Of a stretch of DNA of 64,000 bases, positions 7,532 to 18,575 are shown piece by piece. The position numbers were made by a program, and so were the translations under genes. The stretch lies in assembly GCF_020520425.1 (NCBI RefSeq), contig NC_079492.1, positions 2,046,001-2,110,000 on the forward strand. The letters are read 5' to 3'. The notes beneath the pieces are model-generated. The model did no database searches. It saw only the letters and a program-made list of their open reading frames with translations, and was not told the DNA's origin. How positions within the stretch are numbered: position 1 is the stretch's first letter; each line of letters starts with the position of its first letter. The DNA is from Spinacia oleracea (taxonomy: Eukaryota; Streptophyta; Magnoliopsida; Caryophyllales; Amaranthaceae).

Positions 7532-9194
7532 AGAAAAGAATAGTATCCCCTTAATTGCCTGGAAAACAATATGCCAACCTAAGAAACTGGGAGGGCTTGG
7601 CCTTAGGAGAACTATGCCCCTTAATCAAGCTTTTATAGCCAAATTAGGATGGAAAATCCTTTCTGACCCAAACAATTTATTGGTAAAAATCATTCGAAAT
7701 AAATACCTGACTGATTCAACTTTCTTCGACTATAATTCAAAGTCGAAAGATTCTTTCATTTGGAGAAAGATATTGTCTCAAAGGGAACTCTTAAGAAAAG
7801 GAATTCGTTGGAAAATAGGGGATGGTCGAGATATTCTTTTCTGGTTAGACAATTGGACGTGTCATTGTAGCCTTATTGAATTACTTGGTACCAGCCCCAC
7901 TCAAGTAAACATTAATGAAAAAGTTTCGGATTATATTCTTCCTGGGGGAAAATGGGATTTAGAGAAGCTTAAAAACATTCTTTCGGACAACCATGTCAAG
8001 ATAATAGCTGGGATTCCCCTCCCAACTTCACCAATGACCGACACTCCGGTGTGGGGTCTAAACTCTTCAGGGACCTTTACTGTTAAATCGGCAACTTGGT
8101 TAGCTCATGGAATAAACCCCGACAAATCAACTTGGAAGGGAAAATGGATTTGGAAAGTGGATGTACCACCAAAAATTCAAATCTTTCTATGGCAAGTCAT
8201 TCATAACAGCTTAAGTGTACGGAACACCCTATTTAAACGACATATAATACCCTTCAATACTTGTGCTCTTTGTGACACCCGTATTGAGACAATTGACCAT
8301 CTATTTCTCTCTTGCCCTAAGACAAAGAAATTGTGGACTCTTTCTCTAACCAAACATTGGCTGGATGCCCCTGTCTCTGTTACTTCAATCGAAGAAGCTT
8401 TTAAAAACTATCAAACACACAAGACCGCACTTAGGAAGTTCATTTTCCTCATTTGGAGTCTCTGGAAAGAACGCAATGCCACCATTTTCCGTAATGAAAA
8501 GTTTGATGTCTTTCGAATTTATCATCGCGCTCGTCACACGTTTATGGAATGGGACTACAGAACCCGTATAGACTCTTTTCTTTCTTTGGGGGAGCCTATC
8601 AGGCAACCCCGTTCTCACCCTCCCTCTAACCACCACCTCATCTCAGTAGCATGGGAGGCCCCTCCTCCTAACTTCTTCAAACTCAACTTCGATGGTTCGG
8701 TTCGTCATAATTTAGCAGCAGCAGGAGTAATCATCCGTAACTCCAATGGTCAACCTCACAAAGCTTGTGCTTACAATCTAGGTTCTACTTCATCGTTCGT
8801 CGCAGAAGCCACAGCTCTCCACCTTGGCATCGTCCTTGCGCGTGATATGGGTATTTCTAACCTCCACATCGAAGGTGATAACCTCTTAGTAATAAATGCG
8901 GTTCTTGGTACGTGGTCCTCTCCCTGGCAAATTGATCACATTATTACTGATATTCGGATTCTCCTGAATTCTTTCTGCAATTGGAAAATCAGACATGTCT
9001 ACAAAGAATCAAATAGAGCTGCAGATTGGATTGCTAATGTTGGTCATCTGGTTTCTACTAGATTAGATATTGATATTTGTAATAACTCTAGTTTATTTCC
9101 CATCATTTCTTCTGATGCATTAGGAGTGCCCCTCGCGAGGAGGGTCTCCTAGTGCTTTTCCTTTTCTTCTTACCTTGTAAAAAAAAAAAAAAAA
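7532..9194 (+). mobile_element. 5'-truncated LINE inserted in the F-box gene
   Basis: The insertion holds only the C-terminal part of a LINE ORF2, then a short 3' UTR and a 16-nt poly-A (9179-9194). It lies antisense to the F-box gene. A 7-bp aaactaa occurs just before the 5' end (7525-7531), and the poly-A runs into actaa at the other end, so a short target duplication is likely. 5' truncation plus a poly-A tail is the normal outcome of target-primed reverse transcription. Confidence 0.85.
7533..9152 (+). CDS. LINE ORF2 C-terminal part (zf-RVT and RNase H)
   Basis: The frame is open from the insertion edge. It starts with ICQPKKLGGLGLRR, the conserved post-RT segment of plant L1-like elements; the ATG at 7614 is internal. 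A zinc-binding zf-RVT region follows (FLWQVIHNSLSVRNTL, then CALCDTRIETIDHLFLSCP; about residues 193-235 counted from 7614). Next comes a C-terminal type I RNase H with LNFDGSV (about 357), VAEATALHLGI, IEGDNLLVINAV and ESNRAADWIAN. The endonuclease and catalytic RT core are missing by 5' truncation, so the product cannot mobilise the element. The frame is intact to its stop, which suggests a rather recent insertion. Confidence 0.85.
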   Translation, partial: EKNSIPLIAWKTICQPKKLGGLGLRRTMPLNQAFIAKLGWKILSDPNNLLVKIIRNKYLTDSTFFDYNSKSKDSFIWRKILSQRELLRKGIRWKIGDGRDILFWLDNWTCHCSLIELLGTSPTQVNINEKVSDYILPGGKWDLEKLKNILSDNHVKIIAGIPLPTSPMTDTPVWGLNSSGTFTVKSATWLAHGINPDKSTWKGKWIWKVDVPPKIQIFLWQVIHNSLSVRNTLFKRHIIPFNTCALCDTRIETIDHLFLSCPKTKKLWTLSLTKHWLDAPVSVTSIEEAFKNYQTHKTALRKFIFLIWSLWKERNATIFRNEKFDVFRIYHRARHTFMEWDYRTRIDSFLSLGEPIRQPRSHPPSNHHLISVAWEAPPPNFFKLNFDGSVRHNLAAAGVIIRNSNGQPHKACAYNLGSTSSFVAEATALHLGIVLARDMGISNLHIEGDNLLVINAVLGTWSSPWQIDHIITDIRILLNSFCNWKIRHVYKESNRAADWIANVGHLVSTRLDIDICNNSSLFPIISSDALGVPLARRVS

Positions 9195-10137
9195 CTAACT
9201 TGTACATGCCGTACCCAACTTGGTCGTACAAAACATCGTCATCATCAGACGAGTCTAAAACATCGTCATCATCACACGAGTAGAAAACATCGTCATCATT
9301 TGGCATTGGTATTATGTCATCATTTGGCATTGGTATTACGTCATAATACTCTTCACTCTCGAAATCAAACCCGGATACACCGTCGTATGTAAAGTCGGAT
9401 TTTCGAATTAACCAATACGACGACGTATTATTAGAAACACCGCAACTATATCTACGTGGAGGAGGTTTTAAGCTTTTCCATGAAATTCTCTTCAAACTGT
9501 ACAACCAAGTAGTATCACTTTCATTATTATCATTATTGTTGTTATAGATGTCTTGAACTGAATAAAAAATCTTATAATCGTCGTTAATGCAATCATAACC
9601 CAACACAACCAACTTTTCATGGTAGCCGTTTGGTACAACCAAGTGAGGTATGTTGTTTATGGTTGTACCGGTTACCGGGTTGTGTAGCGAAAACCATACC
9701 ATACCCAATCCCATATCATCAAATTTTAGAAAACAGACCAAACCATTGCAACCACCACCAACAAAGTTAGAATCATGTCCAGCTAACTTCTTAAACTCTA
9801 AAGTAGATTTGCGATAATTTAATGAATATAGGTTACATTGTAATTCACCGTAACCAAAGAGGATGAGTGACGTGGAATTTGCATTATGAATTTGAAATTT
9901 ACCTATGTGGGATTTTATGAAATAAGGGTTTTTAATTTCATCACGCCAACGCTTACAAACGCGTTTTAAGCCGAGCAGGGGTTTGGCCGGGATCCTTTGG
10001 AGAATGTTAGATTCGAGCTCTAATGGAAGCCGGCGACCGGTTTTCTTCTTTTTTAGGATCGAAGGTAGAATTTTTGTGAAAAAGTTGAAGCATGTTGGTG
10101 TACAATTTTGATATCTGCGGCTTGATTTATCCGCCAT
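9195..10137 (-). pseudogene. F-box gene, 5' half (F-box and FBA domain)
   Basis: Start ATG at 10135-10137 (MADKSSRRYQ). The F-box is at about residues 35-80: GRRLPLELESNILQRIPAKP then CKRWRDEIKNPYFIKSH, the region that binds SKP1 in SCF ligases. An FBA-type region follows (LQCNLYSLNYRKSTLEF, GGCNGLVCFL, LHNPVTGTT, VLGYDCINDDYKIFY). Near the break there is an acidic expansion with repeated PMPNDD and DDDDVL, encoded by duplicated cgtcatcat-rich DNA. At 9195 the chain runs into the poly-T of the LINE, losing its last about 130 residues (found at 7126-7527). Any protein made would be truncated. Confidence 0.85.
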
Positions 10138-11111
10138 TATTAATATCAAGTTTTTTTGTGCACAATTTTGTTGAGTTTATTATTGACTGGGCAAATGTAT
10201 TTATGTACAAATAGAGTCCTTTACAACATGGGAATTACATACTCAAATAAATCTTCATAAACCGACTTCCTTTATATTAGGAAATTATGAGTATCAATAA
10301 CAGTTCTGTTATCTTAAACTTTTTATCAAAAAAAAAAAAAAAAATCTTAAACTTCAAAACAAATGGGCCAACGTTGTTTGGAAAGTGCTGAGAATGGAAA
10401 CTGATGTTCATCCAAATTATGTACTAGTTGGGCCTTGGAATTTTACTTGGGCTGAAGTGGCAATGTAATTTAGCTTTAGTAATTGAGTTGAGTGGTCTCA
10501 TCGAGCTTTTACGGGCTCTGTTGAGCTTGAGCTTGAGCCGAGCCTACAATCAAAAGTTTCGAGCTCGAGGCGAGCCTTCCAATGTTCGGTTTTTGAGCTC
10601 GGCTCATCAACATCCCTAACCTGAACCCGACTTGAAGATCGATAATCGAACTGACCGGACTCGACAAAGATACTACCCGATTTAACACACCAATGCCAAT
10701 CCAAAATCGAGTATTACCCGATGTAACCTATTATTTGACCCGACCCATGAAACTCGAGCAACAACCCCAACAATAATATATTACAGAGTACATTTAAAAT
10801 TAAAATTAAACTCGGCTTAACATTTTTACAGCCTTAACAAGCAAATCGACTTAAAATTCCTCAATTCTTGCTCTAATCAAGCTTGCTAGTAAAAAATGAA
10901 AGAAATTTTTAGTTTCAAATCCCAGCTTAAGTAATTAAAAGAAATTTTTAGTTTCAAATCCAAGCTTAAGTAATTAGTCTAAGGCCGAAACAACTAAGGC
11001 CCAACTAAGGCCAAATTCCGAGACCTCTACTTATACCATGTCACTAAGGCCCAACTAAGAATGAAACACATGCCACTAGTCGATCTTGGTGTGTCTTTTA
11101 GTATATGGTAA
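10138..11111. other. Intergenic, no gene seen
   Basis: Contains a poly-A run (10329-10344), a degenerate low-complexity stretch of gagctc/cgagc and gacccg motifs (10500-10760), and a 39-bp tandem duplication (10898-10976, unit aaatttttagtttcaaatcc and onward). The DNA directly upstream of the F-box start (10138-10300) would hold its promoter, but no clear TATA position is assigned. Confidence 0.5.
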
Positions 11112-11580
11112 CTAGTATAATACCCGTGCGATGCACGATTTACAATATAAAATTATATATAATTTTTATGAAATCTAAACTATATTTATAGACAATAACC
11201 AAAATAGAGCTTGTACATATTTTTCTAATTAAAACTTATGATGGATATTTGTTATTGTCCCATCACTTATCTTACTTTATTGAAAAAATAAAAATAAAAC
11301 AGGCTACGTAGATACAATTATTTTCATTTTCGCTCATCACATATGTCAAACATAAAGTTATTCTCGTATACCCTTTATTTTGATAGTCACACTAACCTAT
11401 TACTTGCCCCACCATTTACCACGTTATTCCATCGCTTAACACTTACACACATCATGTACTTTATTCAACTATAGATGCCTTTTACGCACTTTTACATCTT
11501 CTTAACCCAAAATGGCCGAGGAGAGGAAATGTTCTTATTTTTAGGATACTCCCGAGAATAGATCTAGTGGAGACGGGGTG

Positions 11581-11654
11581 GGGTCTGTATCTCAGAGGAT
11601 TAGAGCATGTGACTACGAACCACGTTGTCGAAGGTTTGAATCCCTCCTTGCCCA
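11581..11654 (+). pseudogene. trnR-ACG: Plastid-derived tRNA-Arg(ACG) pseudogene (NUPT)
   Basis: The 74 bases read like chloroplast trnR-ACG with scattered substitutions: ctcagaggattagagca (D arm), tgactacgaaccacg (anticodon arm, loop with acg) and gtttgaatccctcctt (T arm; plastid copy has gttcgaatcc). The sequence stays plastid-like downstream to about 11715 (gggaaagacttttcccctttagg), as in the rrn5-trnR-trnN spacer. Substitutions in stems and in the T-loop cg to tg indicate a non-functional nuclear copy. The match is from memory of the plastid gene, not from a search. Confidence 0.75.
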
Positions 11655-11782
11655 CAATCGACCCTAAAGGGAAAGACTTTTCCCCTTTAGGAGTAGAAAA
11701 GCATGATCGAGATTGTCCCTCCACACTCGTTACCACCTACACACCTCATCCTCATCCCCGCACCCACGATATGTACGTTACA

Positions 11783-12300
11783 CATCTACAAAACAAAGTT
11801 CATTTCCGCTCCAACACCCACCCGTTTATCCTATCCCGCCTCAAAGTTCAAACACACCTTACATGGTTTTTTTTTTGTTGGAGAGTTTTTAATTTTTAAA
11901 CTCTTTTAGATATTTGACAATTTGTCTTATTGGAGTAGTTGAATAAATAAATAAAATGTTATAATATGTATAATCAATTCAATGAAGGATATGCCAGGCG
12001 CATCTACAAAACAAAATTCATTTCTTCTCCAACATTCACCCTTTCATCCAAACCCGCCTCAAACCTAACCTATACCCAAGTTTATAATTTTTAAACTCTG
12101 TTTTAGATATTTGACAATTTGGTTGGCTTATTAGGGTAACTGGATAAATAAACAAAATGTTACAATATGTAGGTTAGTTGGTATCAATAATCAATTAGAT
12201 GAAGGATATGCGAGGCAGGAGGGTTCAATTAAAAATCTATGTTTGCCGTGTCACCCGAGGCGCATCTACAAAACAAAATTCATTTCCGCATCACCCAACT
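11783..12300 (+). repeat. Degenerate tandem repeat of about 215 bp
   Basis: acatctacaaaacaaagttc starts a block at about 11781. The same block recurs at about 12000 (catctacaaaacaaaattca) and partially at about 12263. Shared inner parts include agatatttgacaatttg and gaaggatatgc. About 2.3 copies, inside Helitron A. Confidence 0.7.
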
Positions 12301-12316
12301 ATTTAAACATTCCTCC

Positions 12317-12325
12317 ACCCCCCCC

Positions 12326-12356
<31 letters not shown>

Positions 12357-12360
12357 ACAC
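12317..12360 (+). repeat. Poly-C and (ca)n microsatellite
   Basis: A run of about 25 C followed by about nine ca repeats. Such C runs are error-prone in assembly. Confidence 0.9.
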
Positions 12361-13607
12361 TTGCGGCGATTGAGTAGGAGTCTCCAGAAAATCCTCCCAC
12401 TGATAAACTGAAATTTATGTATGTGATAAATTATCCATGTTACCTTCAGTTAACTTTCGAATATACTCCTGGCCTCCGATCCCTTTGATTGATCCATATC
12501 CAAAATTCACTTTGTTAAAAATTGAGTTTAAAATGTGCACATGAGTTAATGAAGCTGTCACATGAAGAGAGAGCAAGTGGGAAAACTTTCCGTTTAATGT
12601 ATGAAGTAATTTTAAAGGAACACTCCAAAGATGAATATGAGGCAAATAAAGGGACAGATTGAGTATTGAATAAAACACTTGAGAAAGAGTAGGAATGTAT
12701 TTTCAAAACCTTGTGCTGAAGTGATTTTTTTGGAGATTCGTTTCTATATAGTTGGAACATACTCTTTTTTCACACTTTAATTTAAGAAAAATGAATCAAT
12801 CTTCTTTAATATATACAAGAGTAAAAATGGAAAGCGGTTATATTATTTTATTTGGTGTATGAGAGGTTAGTAGATAATAAAGAAAAGTAAAATGAGGTGT
12901 CAAATCATACAAATTAGTTTTCTATTTATAATGTTGCAAGTATTGTGATTTTTCTGTTTTAGGGAACTGTTGCAAATAAAAAGAAACAGATAAATTTCTA
13001 TTTTATACATTTTTGTAAATAATAGTTGAAATTCTTATTTTATATACCATAATGATGTTTCAACTTTTAGTTTTCATATTTGCCAATGCACATTTTGTAT
13101 CATTTATATCTCTAATTATATATTAGCAAAAAGAGATAAATTTTACTACGCATTGTATATACCCCGTAGTACGCATGCATACCCATTTGGAATAAACATA
13201 CATTCTACTATATTTATTTTTGTCATAACTTTGTGTTAACAAAAAATAAGAATATAATTTTTAAGCAATCAAATAAACATACACCCTCATTTATATGGAG
13301 CATATGTATTTCATAAATTAATTTAGTCATAAGTTTTTGTTAAATATCTTGTTATTTACCGTATAAAAGATGTCAAATGAGTATATTATTTTGGTATTGT
13401 ACATATATTATGTCAAAAATATTATCCATAATATCTTTGTGATAACAATATAAGTCATATCTTTAAAATAAATAGTTTCTTTAATTTAGTAAATAGAAAT
13501 TATGTTATACCATGTATTCAATATTATAGATTGTGTATACTTAGCAAGTAATACAAATGATATACATTTAGACATTAAAAATAAAGAGTAAAAAAAATTG
13601 CCACGTG

Positions 13608-13656
13608 TTAGCACCACATTGAGGTACCCTCTCTTTTAGTATATTATATAAATAGA
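13608..13656 (-). repeat. Internal Helitron 5' terminus copy 1
   Basis: caccacattgaggtaccctc then tcttttagtatattatata matches the 5' terminus at 15505, but with an extra aat before agata. It is the nearest possible 5' end for the 3' terminus at 11112. Confidence 0.55.
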
Positions 13657-13969
13657 TAGAAGATTAGATAGATAGATTATAGATAAAAGGTAAAATATTA
13701 CTATCAATGGCAGTGATAATTATCACATTTAGTTTCTAAATATACTACGTATAAAATAGTACAATCAATGACGGTTATAATTATCGAATAAAGTTGTTAA
13801 AATAGTATAGAGTTATTGTAAAAAAAATTATACACTATCATGCTTGATTGATTTTCTAAATTATTTGTATTTTGATTATGTAAGTAAAAACTATTAGACT
13901 ACATGCACTAAAATTTTTATAATGGATTAATTTTTTGTAAAATGATAATCTATATTGGTTAGATTTATA

Positions 13970-14165
13970 ATTTATAAAATATTCTCCATGTATAGAATGA
14001 AATATTTTTCTTAGTTTTTGAGGAAAATAAAATCAAATATTTTGAGGTAAAAGTTAACAAAATATAGAAAAGATAATTTACAAAATATTCTCCATGTATA
14101 GAATGAATTTTTTTCTTACTTTTTGAGGAAAATAAATTCAAATATTTTGAGGTAAAAGTTAAGAA
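13970..14165 (+). repeat. Tandem duplication, period about 107 bp
   Basis: aaaatattctccatgtatag through tattttgaggtaaaagttaa occurs twice in a row with small differences. No coding content. Confidence 0.8.
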
Positions 14166-14229
14166 AAATAATTATACAATCAAGTTTTTTTAATAATTTT
14201 TTTATACTATAAGAGAGGAAAATCAGAGA

Positions 14230-14282
14230 GCAACATTTGTCATCTCTACATTAATTTCCTCTCTTTTAATATAATATATAGA
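14230..14282 (-). repeat. Internal Helitron 5' terminus copy 2
   Basis: tttcctctcttttaatataa then tatatagat ends at 14282 with tc on the minus strand. It is a second orphan 5' terminus lacking its own 3' hairpin. Confidence 0.6.
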
Positions 14283-15689
14283 TTTAAGAAATTTATTACT
14301 ATACATAAATAAGTATTTCATCGGGTTTATGTATAAAAAAAAGAAAATGGACAACAATAAGAAAACAAACAAAATCATAATTCAGAATTATTTACCTTCT
14401 TATCCACCAACATTAATTCATGAGTGCCGATTATAATTGAAATCTGGTTGTTCCCAAAACTTCACAATCCTCACCTTCAATCTCGATGATTATTTTAGGG
14501 GAGTGATATCTTTTATTATAGTGAATTCCATAATATTTAGTATTAGTACGGATAATAGATAAATTGAAACTGATGTTTTAACCCTATAATGTAATTCATT
14601 TATATAGGGCCATCTTAACGCATATTCCGTATATTATATTATGGAATTTATTGTTTGCTTGGTTGTGAATTATGATCAAATACATGTTATAATAATCCTC
14701 TAATATTTCATACATTATATGTTGCAGAGGTGAGTTGAAAATAGCAAAGATGGCATATAAGTTTCATCTCCAAAATATTCTTTGTTGACAGAAATTCTAG
14801 CAGTTGAAGATTTCATAGATTTTTTAATTTTATTTTGGAATGGAATGAGTGTCATTGTTGGCATATGGCAAAATAATACGAAGTATTATGCTTTTGGTTG
14901 CGTCAATATGTTAATTAGTTTATGGGCCGTAAATTTTGTGAAAAAATATACGGGCCAGTTATGCGTTATATACATGTTGAAAGAAGGATATATTTTCAGC
15001 CCATTATTGGACTTTGAAATATTGCTTGCTTTAATTACTTTATAGGTCGTAGATTTCCCTAAAAAATAAGATTTTGTTTTAATCTCAAATTAGTAACCCA
15101 CCTACAAAAGATGGGTAGCTGTTTTAATTCAAAAAACAAAAAATTAGTTAAGAAAAATATGGGCCAGTTATGCTTTATACATGATAAAAGAAGGATATTT
15201 TCTCAGCCCAACTTTTTTTTGGAAGTTGTACATAAATTATGTGATAATATGTGATATTAGGAGAGGATTTTAAACTTGTTTTCCTAAAAAGATGACATAT
15301 TGGCGCAACACGGCGATATTATGCGTTATACATGGTGATTATTTTTTGGAAGTTGGAACATATTTGACGTGATATTAGTGGACGTAATATTATTTGTTGG
15401 TTAATTTTTTAAAAACTTAATTATTTATATTAAAATAGAGGCCAATCGATGAGTGACAAATGTCATCACCACATTGATTTCCTCTCTTTTAGTATATTAT
15501 ATAGATACTAGTACAGGACCCGTGCGATGCACGGTTTATATATTTTATCATTAAGTGCAAAGTTAAATTAATTTAGAAAAGAAACATAGAAAAATACATA
15601 CATTTTTTTTATTTCTTTTCACGCATCACCCATAATTTCATGTTAGGTATAAAATCAGTTATCATCCTATGAGCTGAGAGAAGTCAATT

Positions 15690-16360
15690 CTCAACCTGAA
15701 CCGTTGGACCTGCTGGGTTGGTCAGATTCGTTTAGAACCCAAATTGTTATTAACCCGCGAGCTGGAACCCAAGACCCAATCCGATTATATCCAAGCCGAA
15801 CCGACCATAAAATATTAACCCCATTAGGATCTGAAACCCGATAACAAACATGTTCTGCAGCAACCCGATCCGTTTCAACCCGACCCTAATGGATCTAAAA
15901 CCCGTTAATGATCCAATCTGTTTCAATCCAAACCGTTTGAATTCGAGGAAATCGATTTTACAATCTAAATTGTTTTAACCCTTAACGCTCTTAATCAGAA
16001 ACGTTTACAACACGTAACACGCTTAATCAGAACCATTTATAACCCGTAACCCGTTTAATTCGAATCGTTTACAACTCATAACCCTTTAATTCCGCTATTG
16101 ATCCAAAATTCTTAACACTTTTAAAAGTTAGTTCTTACTTGTGTTCTCTAATTAAGGCCTCAATATTAGAATTTATAAACGTACTAAAAATTGTGATTTT
16201 ATAATTTGGAACCGAATTCACTTGACCCGAGTATAACATCTACCCATTTCACTCCGCTACTGATTTATCCACATTATATGAACCTAAACCGATAAAAACC
16301 TGACCCGAGGTAAACTTGATCGAACCCGAGGTAACCCAGCGATACTTGTTCAACCCGACC
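15690..16360 (+). repeat. Low-complexity aacccg-rich stretch
   Basis: Many degenerate aacccg, gacccg and cgtttaca/cgtttcaa units without a fixed period. No ORF. The function is unknown. Confidence 0.5.
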
Positions 16361-17145
16361 CATTTCAGATCTGATATTAAGTTTAAATACTCTCATTTTT
16401 TTATTGTGTTACCCGCACCCATTTTAAGTACTCGTCCATTCTCAAGTTTATTCTCTTGAAATCAGGTCTTATCAAATCCATAAGTTTCATTAGATTTAAT
16501 CAGGTTCAAGTCCAGTAAGTTCAGATAAGTTTTAAAAATTCATTTCAAATAAGGTGAAGAGAACGCACCCAACCTCCATTTTTCTTTGTTCCACTCACTT
16601 ATTATATATGTGGTCAAAATAATAAATAAGTAACTAAATAATTGATTGTACTTTGTGAAGTATTTATGAAAGAAATAAATTATGTTGGCTAAAACTCAAA
16701 ACCAAAACAAACCCACCACATCACTAAGAAGGATACAATTTTATCTCTATAAACGTCCATCACTCGCCGAATCACTACATATATATTACCGTCTAATAGG
16801 GTGGAGACAGACAAATGTTCATTAAATCCGTTTCACCGGTTTTACTATTTTAATTGTGATATAAAATATTTTATGAAGATATTGAAGATAATAATATTCA
16901 TGGAATTGAGAATACTCCGTACACTAAAGTTATAAGATTTTAGATATTAGTTAATTTATTTGATGATAGTTTTCAACTTTTCATATCTTATTGATGTGTT
17001 TTCATTTAATTAATAAATAGTGGGTCAGCTACATACTTCTTAAAACGTTAGTAATTAAAATAAAAATAGCCAATAAAAAATTACGACAAACACTTAATTG
17101 TTTTAGTTGTCAATTCGGTTATATAATATATATATATATATATAT

Positions 17146-17401
17146 ACTTCCTCCGTTCCGGAAATATCGCACCATGGTTGACTTTTGCTCATCTAACCAT
17201 TACTTTGACTCTTAATATCTCAAATCGTGTGCAAAAAAAATTTATAAAAAATTAATATTTAGAAAATATATATCGATATGAATCTAACATGACCATAAAT
17301 GACTAAAATTTCTTTACGTACGAATCACAAAAAATGGTCAAAGTCATAGTGTGAATAGGGTAGAAAACAAATGGTGAGATATTTCTGGAACTGAGGAAGT
17401 A
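17146..17401. mobile_element. Stowaway-like MITE
   Basis: The terminal inverted repeat acttcctccgttccggaaat is mirrored by atttctggaactgaggaagt, with flanking ta on both sides as for Tc1/mariner-type insertions. About 255 bp, AT-rich, non-coding. Confidence 0.8.
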
Positions 17402-17859
17402 TATAACTTTCACATATATTCGTATGTGAAAGTTAAAATTCATAATTTGTGCATCGCACGGGTCTTATTTTTCATGTATGCAAAGATATTCATAATTTCA
17501 TTGTATAAATGTATGATAATGTACCATGAGATTGCATAAAGGATTAAAGGAGTATGTATGTATATTAGTAATGTTGTCAATAATATTATTGTGTATAAAA
17601 GTCTTACACAAAATCGAATTCCAAATGAAAAGTTCATGATACGTTATTTAAGTAAAATATACTAAGATATGATTATGTCAGGTAGCTAGTACTCCGTATG
17701 ATTAAGATATTATGCATGAGATTGACTACGTAAAACATTAATGTATTATATGAATTTTTTCATATTGAGTCATTGTTATCATGAAATGCAGCCAGCCTAA
17801 TCTGACAATAATGTATCTATTGTAATTAATTTATGTGTAATATACACTTTTTTTTTATA

Positions 17860-18185
17860 CTACCTCCGTTTATGAAAGTTCTCTTCGCTTTCCGTTTAAG
17901 TCTGTTCCTGAAAGTTCTTTGCACTCTACTTTGTTCCATTTTTAGCATATTAACTTTGCATTTGTACCCTAATTTGACCCACTATAACATGCAACTTGCA
18001 ATATTTTGTTATAGGAATCCACCATAACTTACCCAATATATTACTATTAATTTTCATCCCATCACATTGTTGGAAAATTTATAGCTACTCATTTTTCATT
18101 TGTTACCCCACCATCACATGTTCACAAAAATTCATTAATTACTGTGCAAATAGTAAGCGTAAAGATCATTTAGGAATGGAGGTAG
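17860..18185. mobile_element. Stowaway-like MITE
   Basis: The left end ctacctccgtttatgaaagt pairs with the right end aagatcatttaggaatggag followed by gtag. About 326 bp. The ends resemble those at 59761 and 60933, so it may be the same family. Confidence 0.65.
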
Positions 18186-18354
18186 GCCTTTATCTTTTGG
18201 ACTTAATTTCAGTTCCATTTAGTTTGATTCAGTTCAGTTCAGCTCCATTCAGCTCAGTTCAGTTCATCTTCTTATTTAATGATCTTATTTTATTATTATT
18301 TTTATAATTATAATTTTAAATATTACTATTAATTATATTAGAATCTTCATCTTT

Positions 18355-18461
18355 ATTTTTATTTATTTATTTATTATTGTTATTATTATTATTTTATTCT
18401 ATTATTATTATCGTGTAAATGGTTACATAAAGTTGGACGGGAGTCTATAAACATGTTGTGC

Positions 18462-18492
<31 letters not shown>

Positions 18493-18509
18493 GTAATAAT
18501 AGCATTATT

Positions 18510-18572
<63 letters not shown>

Positions 18573-18575
18573 AGC
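18355..18575 (+). repeat. Microsatellites (att)n, (ttg)n
   Basis: Long (att)/(tta) runs are interrupted by (ttg) repeats at 18511-18540. Apparent ORFs here are repeat artefacts. Confidence 0.9.

Larger units (their letters stand above)
11112..15505 (-). mobile_element. Helitron A, non-autonomous, minus orientation
   Basis: The left edge is the 3' terminus on the minus strand: hairpin cgtgc-atc-gcacg, then ggtattatactag, then host t. This is the Helitron signature of a hairpin shortly before CTAG with insertion between A and T. The right edge at 15505 is the 5' terminus, tctatataatatactaaaag on the minus strand, preceded by host a. Similar 5' termini occur inside at about 13656 and 14282, so the true 5' end could be one of these and the remainder a second copy. 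No Rep/helicase coding is seen. It contains a plastid tRNA pseudogene and local tandem repeats. Confidence 0.65.

Noticed and set aside
17440-17475. Hairpin gtgc-atc-gcacggg resembling a Helitron 3' end in plus orientation
   Set aside because: It is followed by gtcttatttttcatg rather than a ctag-type end, so no boundary can be placed; probably a decayed terminus.
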